From positions 186,001-250,000 of the forward strand of contig QEVV01000001.1 of NCBI GenBank assembly GCA_003228115.1: a DNA stretch of 64,000 bases. Reading direction: 5' to 3'. Positions 58,868-64,000 of the stretch are shown piece by piece. The translations under genes and the position numbers were made by a program. A model generated the notes under the pieces. That model did not search any database and had not been told where the DNA came from. It saw nothing but the letters and a program-made list of their open reading frames with translations. How positions within the stretch are numbered: the first letter of the stretch is position 1; the number at the start of each line of letters is the position of its first letter. Source of the DNA: Chloroflexota bacterium. GTDB taxonomy: Bacteria; Chloroflexota; Dehalococcoidia; Lucifugimonadales; SAR202-VII-2.

Positions 58868-59848
58868 GTGCTGGACTTCGTCGGCAAGCGGTTCTATTAC
58901 TTCGGGTTCTCCGCCATCATCATACTGATTGGCATCGCCGCGCTGGCGATTCCACCCACATTGAAGGGCAGTATCGAATTCACTGGCGGGTCGTCTCTTG
59001 ATATCGTCTTTTCCGAGCCGGTGTTACTGGACAACGTGCGGACTGCCATGGCAGAACTTGGCCACTCAGACGCGGTAATTCAACGGTCCGGCCTCTCTAC
59101 AGGCGCCGACCGTATAAGCGACAGCTACTTCATCCGCACGAAGACTCTAGACGGCCCCGTTCTAGACGGTAATGGCAACGTTGTCGTTCCTGGTGAAAAG
59201 GACGTCATTCAGCAGGGGTTATCTGATCGGCTCGTGCCAATCCAGGCTCTGGACTTCTTCTCCGTATCCCCGATTATAGCAAGCGAGACAGTGCGCAACG
59301 CTGGCATCGCCGTGGTCGTAGCCATTCTATTGGTCCTGCTGTTCATCACCTGGGCCTTCAGACGCATACCGTCTTCCTTCCGCTATGGCGTTGCAGCGGT
59401 AATAGCATTGCTCCACGACGTTATCATCGTCGTTGGTATCTACGCCCTTCTCAGCAAGTTCATAACGTTGGAAATCAACACCATGTTCATTGTCGGAGTG
59501 CTGACCATCATCGGTTACAGCGTCAATGACACGATCGTCGTCTTCGACCGCATCCGGGAGAACGCTGTCCGCGGTGTGGGCCGCAGCTTTGAAAACACGG
59601 TGAACATCAGCATTCTCGAGACTATGGGGCGCTCCCTGAACACCAGCCTGACGCTGCTTGTGGTGCTGGCAGCCCTGGTCCTCTTCGGCGGGAGCACCAT
59701 CCGTCCGCTGGTGATAGTCTTGCTCGTCGGTCTGGTAGCAGGAACCTACAGCTCCATCGCCATTGCCAGTCAGTTCTTGGTGATATGGGAAAAGGGAGAA
59801 CTTGGGCGCATCCTGCGCCGGCTCCCGCTCATTCCGCGAAGAGCTTAA
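58868..59848 (+). CDS. secF: Protein translocase subunit SecF
   Basis: 326 residues; GTG 58868 after AAGGGAGTCTTAC. N-terminal DFVGKRFYYFGFSAIIIL, GSIEFTGGSSLDIVF, then a C-terminal TM block with TIIGYSVNDTIVVFDRIREN, the SecF motif, and TLLVVLAALVLFGGSTI. Partner of SecD, 99 bases downstream of it. The next gene starts 21 bases after secF. Confidence 0.95.
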   Translation: MLDFVGKRFYYFGFSAIIILIGIAALAIPPTLKGSIEFTGGSSLDIVFSEPVLLDNVRTAMAELGHSDAVIQRSGLSTGADRISDSYFIRTKTLDGPVLDGNGNVVVPGEKDVIQQGLSDRLVPIQALDFFSVSPIIASETVRNAGIAVVVAILLVLLFITWAFRRIPSSFRYGVAAVIALLHDVIIVVGIYALLSKFITLEINTMFIVGVLTIIGYSVNDTIVVFDRIRENAVRGVGRSFENTVNISILETMGRSLNTSLTLLVVLAALVLFGGSTIRPLVIVLLVGLVAGTYSSIAIASQFLVIWEKGELGRILRRLPLIPRRA

Positions 59849-59869
59849 CCTAGCAAGCGGGGGCATTGC

Positions 59870-61000
59870 ATGACCGACCTCGGGTTCATCTCATCGGACT
59901 CCCACATGAGCGAGCCGCTGGACCTGTGGGTGGAGCGAATGGACTCCAAGTACCGGTCCAGAGCCCCTCACGCCGTCCCCGAACACAAGGGCAAGCCTGG
60001 AGCGTGGTGGACCTATGAAGGCTATCCACCACATAACCTCGCCGTAGGGGTTGCTGCCGGAGAGTCCCGAGCCAGAGGGGAGCAGACGGAGTTCCTCAAG
60101 GGCGGCACCTACGCAGACGCCCGGCCCGGTGGCTGGGACCCAGCCCTACGCCTCAAGGACATGGAAGTGGACGGCGTCGTGGGGGAGGTCTTGTACACCA
60201 CCCTTGGTTTCCGTCTCTTCTGGCTCCTAGACCCCGACCTTCAACGCGAATGCTTCCGCGTTTACAACGATTGGCTAGCGGAGTTCTGCAGCTACTCCCC
60301 CGACCGGTTCAAGGGCTTGGCCCTCATTTCCCTCTACGACCCGCAGTTGGGGGCAAAGGAACTTGAGCGTTGTGCCAAAATGGGCCTCAGCGGAGCCATG
60401 ATCTGGGTCACGCCCCCTGAAGACCGGCCTTATAGCCTCGATGTATACGATGTTTTCTGGGCCCAGGCCCAAGAGACAAACATGCCCCTGAGCCTGCACC
60501 CGCCCACAGGTATGCTTCGACCCAAGCTGGAGTTCGAACCGGAGAAGCGGGCGCTGCGGCACACCTTCGCGGCCCAGGAAGTCCAGTTGGCCCTCAGCAC
60601 TATCATCATCTCAGGCGTGCTGGAGCGTTTCCCTCAGCTGAAGATGGTGTCTGCTGAGTACGATATCGGTTGGGTACCCTACTGGCTCCAGCAGATCGAC
60701 CGCTCTGCGTCAGGCCCCAGGAGCTATAACAGCGGGTTCCCAACGGCACTAACGATGAAGCCCAGCGACTACTTCCACCGCCAATGCTACGCCACCTACA
60801 TCGACGATCCTGCGGGCATTCCGTACCGACGCGATGTCGGCCTGGACAGCGTGATGTGGTCCTCAGACTATCCCCACGCTGCCTCCATCTGGCCCAAGTC
60901 CAAGGAGTACATCGCCAGGGACTTCGCTGACAGCCCTGAGGAAGAGAAGTGGCAGATCGTTAGGGGCAACGTCTCGAAGCTCTACGGGTTCGATCTCTAA
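59870..61000 (+). CDS. Amidohydrolase-2 family hydrolase, distinct subgroup
   Basis: 376 residues; ATG 59870. N-terminal FISSDSHMSEPLDLWVERM (D-S-H in place of HxH), KDMEVDGVVGEVLYTTLG, SLHPPTGMLRPKLE with a metal-ligand His, PQLKMVSAEYDIGWVPYWLQ, and VMWSSDYPHAASIWPKSKEY with the barrel-end Asp. It belongs to the same superfamily as the tandem genes but to another branch with an extended 150-residue N-terminal half. Directly follows secF, so it may be read through from it. Substrate unknown. Confidence 0.87.
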   Translation: MTDLGFISSDSHMSEPLDLWVERMDSKYRSRAPHAVPEHKGKPGAWWTYEGYPPHNLAVGVAAGESRARGEQTEFLKGGTYADARPGGWDPALRLKDMEVDGVVGEVLYTTLGFRLFWLLDPDLQRECFRVYNDWLAEFCSYSPDRFKGLALISLYDPQLGAKELERCAKMGLSGAMIWVTPPEDRPYSLDVYDVFWAQAQETNMPLSLHPPTGMLRPKLEFEPEKRALRHTFAAQEVQLALSTIIISGVLERFPQLKMVSAEYDIGWVPYWLQQIDRSASGPRSYNSGFPTALTMKPSDYFHRQCYATYIDDPAGIPYRRDVGLDSVMWSSDYPHAASIWPKSKEYIARDFADSPEEEKWQIVRGNVSKLYGFDL

Positions 61001-61047
61001 GGCCGAGAGCCTTACCGGCCAGGCCGGAGGTCTTCCACCTTGGCGCC

Positions 61048-61173
61048 ATGACGAACGTGTGGGCAGCCCTCATGCCGCCGCCGGTGTTTGAATACGTCGA
61101 GAAGATGATCAGGGAATCGGTCAGTTCCGCTGACTGGGCCGAGCTGTCGAAGCAAGTGCCCCAACTGGCCTAG
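61048..61173 (+). CDS. Possible small protein, 41 aa
   Basis: ATG 61048 to TAG 61171-61173; begins TNVWAALMPPPVFEYVEKMI and continues with an amphipathic helix RESVSSADWAELSKQ. No ribosome site at the right distance (a GGAGG lies too far upstream). No family recognised; it may be spurious. Confidence 0.25.
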   Translation: MTNVWAALMPPPVFEYVEKMIRESVSSADWAELSKQVPQLA

Positions 61174-61201
61174 GAGGCCTCGGACGAGAAATGTTAATTA
61201 G

Positions 61202-61241
61202 AACGAAAGGCCTCGGCGGGGAACCGCCGAGGCCTTTCGTT
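61202..61241. terminator. Bidirectional hairpin terminator
   Basis: A perfect 18-bp stem (arm AACGAAAGGCCTCGGCGG) with loop GGAA, touching the stop codon of the minus-strand sulfurtransferase. Confidence 0.88.
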
Positions 61242-62069
61242 TTAGCTACCCTCAACTAGAGGCGTATCCTCCCGGTTGGCCCACTCTCCCATCGACCCGT
61301 CATCAAGGCGAACGTCGGGATAACCGAGAAGCTTTAGGGTCAGCGCGGCGTGCGCGCCGCGAACGGCTGCCTGGCAGTATGCGTACGTCCGCTGGTCAGG
61401 GCTTAGGCCGACCTCGCTAACGAGGCCCTGTATTTCCTGCAGGGATTTGAAGGTGTGTTCATCAGGGTCCACGACCTCGGACCATTCCAGATTCGTGGCG
61501 CCCGGCACGTGACCGCCGCGAGCGTTGCCGCCAGGCCTGCCGACAAACTCGTCGCTGGTGCGAGCGTCCCAAATGCCGACACCAGGCTGCCCAATGGCTG
61601 AAACAAGCTCCTCCACGGTGGCCAGCACCGTCGGGTCTGGCCTGGGCGTAAAGGTGACGTTACTCGGCGCTGCAGCGGCGGTTAACTCTATCGGGCGTCC
61701 CTCTTTGACCCACTTCCGCCACCCTCCGTTCAGCACCTTCACATTGGAATGTCCGTAATAAGTGAGCACCCACCACAGCCGCGCTGGCCCTTGGATACGG
61801 TTGTGGTCATACCCCACCACGATTGAATCATCCCCAATGCCAAGCGACTCAAACAACGACTTCGCCTCTTCAGGCGTAACCACCAGCCTAGAATTCTCCA
61901 CCCCCTTGATGTACGGATGCGGGATTCTGACGGCCCCCGGAATATGGGCGCGGTCGAATTCGCCGTCCCATCCCATGTCCACAGTGCGCACCTTTGGGTT
62001 CTGCAGGTTTTCGGCAAGCCAGTCCGTCTCGGCTATCAAATCCGGAGCGGCTGGGAACAGAACTGCCAT
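61242..62069 (-). CDS. Two-domain sulfurtransferase (rhodanese / 3-mercaptopyruvate sulfurtransferase)
   Basis: 275 residues; ATG 62069 follows GAGGAGGATGA. Two rhodanese modules. The N-terminal one (VDMGWDGEFDRAHIPGAVRI) has VVGYDHNRIQGPARLWW, lacking a Cys and so structural. The C-terminal one has GIWDARTSDEFVGRPGGNAR, GHVPGATNLEW and the persulfide Cys in TYAYCQAAVRGAHA. Transfers sulfane sulfur from thiosulfate or mercaptopyruvate. The active-site loop CQAAVR differs from the usual CGSGV or CRVG, so the donor is not predictable. Confidence 0.92.
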   Translation of the reverse strand: MAVLFPAAPDLIAETDWLAENLQNPKVRTVDMGWDGEFDRAHIPGAVRIPHPYIKGVENSRLVVTPEEAKSLFESLGIGDDSIVVGYDHNRIQGPARLWWVLTYYGHSNVKVLNGGWRKWVKEGRPIELTAAAAPSNVTFTPRPDPTVLATVEELVSAIGQPGVGIWDARTSDEFVGRPGGNARGGHVPGATNLEWSEVVDPDEHTFKSLQEIQGLVSEVGLSPDQRTYAYCQAAVRGAHAALTLKLLGYPDVRLDDGSMGEWANREDTPLVEGS

Positions 62070-62166
62070 CTCATCCTCCTCAGTTAACTAACCGCCAGTA
62101 TAACAATGAAGTCGTAGCCACGGCCCTGGGGCAGCCATTAACTATGCCGACCCGCACACACTCGAA

Positions 62167-62196
62167 TTGACACGCAAAAATGGCCAAGTGTACCAT
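62167..62196 (+). promoter_or_regulatory. Promoter of amidohydrolase at 62247
   Basis: TTGACA (62167-62172), an 18-nt spacer and TACCAT (62191-62196). Confidence 0.5.
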
Positions 62197-62246
62197 CGGC
62201 TAGCTTCACACAACGCTTAAACACTATGGGAACGACGGAGGTCGCC

Positions 62247-63416
62247 ATGACGACGCTCAAGGCCTGGGATGCTGATGGACACGTAGAGGAGTGGGAACGC
62301 ACCTTCTCGGACGACTATCTGGAACCAAAGTTCAGGGACCGGCGTCCAAAGATCGTCCATCCGGAGGGTTCGTCGTCTTTCCTCTGGCAGGTGGCCGGTA
62401 GAGAGGACCTCTACAAGGTAGGAGGGTCTCCTACCGCTATGAACGGCGTCCCCTCCCGAGAGCAGGTCAACCTTATTGAATGGCGCGGCTCAGTTGAAAG
62501 CTCTGAGGTTCACACGCCTGAGGATCGGTTCAAGGTATTGGACGCAGAGGACACAGAATTGCAGATCAACTATCCCACAATGTTCCTTGGTCACCCCGTT
62601 TCTTATGATTTGGAATACAACTGGGGCATCACTAGGTCTTACAACAACTGGATCGCTGACATCAGCAGCCAGGCGCCGGAGCGCCTCAAGTGGGTAACAG
62701 TCATTGACCCCAGGGATGTTAAGGAGTCTGTGAGGGAGATTGAGCGCACCAAGGACATGGGCTCCGTCGGTATAATGGTCCACGGTGTCTACGGCAACAA
62801 GACGATCGATGATGAGGAATTCGAGCCGATCTGGGCCGCAGCTAGGGACACAGGCCTGCCGCTAGCCGTGCATCCTGGCATGGTCGCTTTCGACCTCCAG
62901 GAGACTCACCGCCCCTTTGCTGACATCCAGTTCAAGTACTCGGTGCTCATGGGCTTCAACCGCATCATGGTCTCTGGCATCTTGGACCGGTTCCCCACCG
63001 TCAAGGTCGGCTTCTTGGAGACTGGGTGCGGCTGGGCCGAATTCTGCCTCTACGCTGCCAATGAATACATCGAGACCGTTTACCAGCGGCGCAACGCAGG
63101 TCTGCCCCGCGAGCCATTCACCGGAAGAAGCGTCGACCTCGCAGTCTCAGACCTGCGGCCTGAGGAATACATGAAGCGAGGCCAGGTGTTTATCGGATTC
63201 GAGGTCGAAGAGGACGTCATCTCCTATCTAGTGGATAAGTACGGCCCTGACTGCTGGCTCTACGCCAGCGACATCCCTCACGGCCACCGCGTTATCAACG
63301 CGCCTCACCACTTCGCAGAGCGCACCGACCTTAGCGATGTAGCGAAGCGGAAGCTGCTCAAGGACAACACCGCCGCCTTCTATGGCCTCGACCTCAACGG
63401 AAGCAGCAGCAACTAA
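62247..63416 (+). CDS. Amidohydrolase-2 family hydrolase (AWDADGHVEEW subgroup, copy 1)
   Basis: 389 residues; ATG 62247 is preferred (ACGGAGGTCGCC upstream) to ATG 62226. N-terminal KAWDADGHVEEWERTFSDDY (D-G-H metal variant), FLWQVAGREDLYKVGGSP, SYNNWIADISSQAPERLKWV, LPLAVHPGMVAFD with a metal His, VKVGFLETGCGWAEFCLYAA, and LYASDIPHGHRV with the barrel-end Asp, ending DNTAAFYGLDL. The next gene begins with nearly the same N-terminus, so this is a second tandem pair of the same superfamily. Substrate unknown. Confidence 0.87.
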   Translation: MTTLKAWDADGHVEEWERTFSDDYLEPKFRDRRPKIVHPEGSSSFLWQVAGREDLYKVGGSPTAMNGVPSREQVNLIEWRGSVESSEVHTPEDRFKVLDAEDTELQINYPTMFLGHPVSYDLEYNWGITRSYNNWIADISSQAPERLKWVTVIDPRDVKESVREIERTKDMGSVGIMVHGVYGNKTIDDEEFEPIWAAARDTGLPLAVHPGMVAFDLQETHRPFADIQFKYSVLMGFNRIMVSGILDRFPTVKVGFLETGCGWAEFCLYAANEYIETVYQRRNAGLPREPFTGRSVDLAVSDLRPEEYMKRGQVFIGFEVEEDVISYLVDKYGPDCWLYASDIPHGHRVINAPHHFAERTDLSDVAKRKLLKDNTAAFYGLDLNGSSSN

Positions 63417-63448
63417 GACATCCCAGGCAGCAATACCCTAGGCAAGTT

Positions 63449-63482
63449 CAGGAAGGGGCGTTCGGTCGAACGCCCCTTCCTG
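63449..63482 (+). terminator. Strong hairpin terminator, REP-like core
   Basis: A perfect 16-bp stem CAGGAAGGGGCGTTCG/CGAACGCCCCTTCCTG with a 2-nt spacer, followed by CTTTTTT. Its GGGGCGTTC core resembles the palindromes at 23355 and 25104. Confidence 0.85.
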
Positions 63483-63509
63483 CTTTTTTAGTTTCCTCGC
63501 CGCCATTGA

Positions 63510-63775
63510 AAAACAGTAACAATGTCGTCCTTGAGCCCTTCGGCATGCTCAGGACAGGCTCCGCGAAGGACCTTGTTGGCCTTGTCGCCGGCGCCAGTCA
63601 ACTCTCCCCTCTGCGGCGCCCTGTGTGGACCCGTCGTTGCGAGGACCGGTACTCCGGGAAGTGGCAATCCGGCGGGGGAGGAGTTCTCCCCACCCCAGAT
63701 GCTTCGTCGGCGGAGCGGAACGCGGCAGACGGGTTCAACCGACTCCTCAGCATGACAATACCCCCTCGTCGTTGA
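63510..63775. repeat. Mosaic of dispersed intergenic repeats
   Basis: Three repeat-like blocks in 265 bp. One is GTCCTTGAGCCCTTCGGCAT with GCTCAGGAC (imperfect inverted repeat, about 63521-63570). One is a TCGTTGCGAGGACCGG block with GTGGCAATCC (about 63631-63675). The third is GCTTCGTCGGCGGAGCG with GGGTTCAACCGACTCCTCAG (63700-63755), which is shared with the minus strand near 34155-34235. No gene is supported here. Confidence 0.65.
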
Positions 63776-63812
63776 CTCCCAACGGGCCAGTGTGCTAAAC
63801 ATAGCTCCGACT

Positions 63813-64000
63813 ATGAGCAAGGAACCCCAAATATTTGAGGCCTGGGATGCGGACGGCCACGTTGAAGAGTGGTCGGAAACCTTCTCAGACCAATACCTCG
63901 ACCCCCCTTTTAGGGACCGTCGACCTGAGGTGGTTGACCCCAACGGCGACGGACGCTACCTCTGGAAGATTGCTGATCGCCCTAGCCTCTTCAAGGTTGG
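63813..64000 (+). CDS. Amidohydrolase-2 family hydrolase (copy 2, 3' truncated by window edge)
   Basis: 62 codons visible from ATG 63813. QIFEAWDADGHVEEWSETFS, DQYLDPPFRDRRPEVVDPNG and YLWKIADRPSLFKV match the start of the gene at 62247 position by position. It is therefore a tandem paralogue, separated from it by the repeat mosaic and terminator. No obvious ribosome site is seen. Confidence 0.8.
   Translation, partial: MSKEPQIFEAWDADGHVEEWSETFSDQYLDPPFRDRRPEVVDPNGDGRYLWKIADRPSLFKV

Overview
The window is a gene-dense, moderately GC-rich bacterial chromosome segment with about 58 protein genes, one tRNA and no plasmid or phage backbone. The gene mix suggests Chloroflexota, perhaps the SAR202/Dehalococcoidia side. 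It combines a HemQ-type coproheme decarboxylase, the F420 gene cofE, an XdhC/MocA pair, a MrfA-like helicase and an unusually large set of amidohydrolase-2 family genes. The taxonomic assignment is inference from gene content, not from a marker phylogeny.

Layout. 1-10992: end of a glycosyltransferase-like membrane protein, MoxR ATPase, a DUF3179 protein read through an in-frame TGA, hemQ, ferredoxin, epimerase, IscA-like protein, Gfo/Idh/MocA oxidoreductase, Lrp regulator, an amidohydrolase and a zinc alcohol dehydrogenase. 11295-19719: rpoB-rpoC with a near-consensus promoter and a 26-bp terminator hairpin. 19756-23284: three tandem amidohydrolase paralogues. 23413-33996: gamma carbonic anhydrase-like protein, Pht5-like protein, folB cluster, cofE, SufR-like regulator, MFS transporter, ArsR-CDF metal efflux pair, a repeat block, Rieske cluster and an FAH-family hydrolase. 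34374-39088: minus-strand operon of XdhC, MocA-like cytidylyltransferase and two DHA2-type MFS pumps. 39225-44207: cobalamin adenosyltransferase followed by hisH-hisA-methyltransferase-hisF-HAD-hisIE. 44383-47661: DUF503 protein, MrfA-like helicase, tRNA-Trp and an integrase remnant. 47676-53372: desaturase and assorted hydrolases, tandem RidA-like protein, CinA domain and MetE-like protein. 53642-56761: thiol-redox cluster (TlpA-like, CcdA, OsmC, and a DsbA/FrnE-like protein read through an in-frame TGA). 56845-59848: def, secD, secF. 59870-64000: amidohydrolases and a sulfurtransferase.

The most notable observation is two probable selenoprotein genes. In the DUF3179 gene (2517-3632, minus) and the DsbA/FrnE-like gene (56150-56761, plus), an in-frame TGA replaces the first Cys of a CxxC motif (CPLC and CPWC). 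In both, a hairpin follows whose apical loop starts about 21 nt after the TGA and has a G in its first two positions, as expected for a bacterial SECIS element. Neither gene looks otherwise decayed. Reading the TGA as a stop would split the first gene in two and hide the N-terminus of the second.

Other notable features: seven amidohydrolase-2 family genes, several with their own TTGACA-type promoter and hairpin terminator; very long, nearly perfect intergenic hairpins; several families of dispersed palindromes and mosaic repeats; low-complexity acidic extensions on both RpoB and RpoC; and an IscA-like protein missing its first cluster Cys but carrying a Gly/Cys-rich tail.
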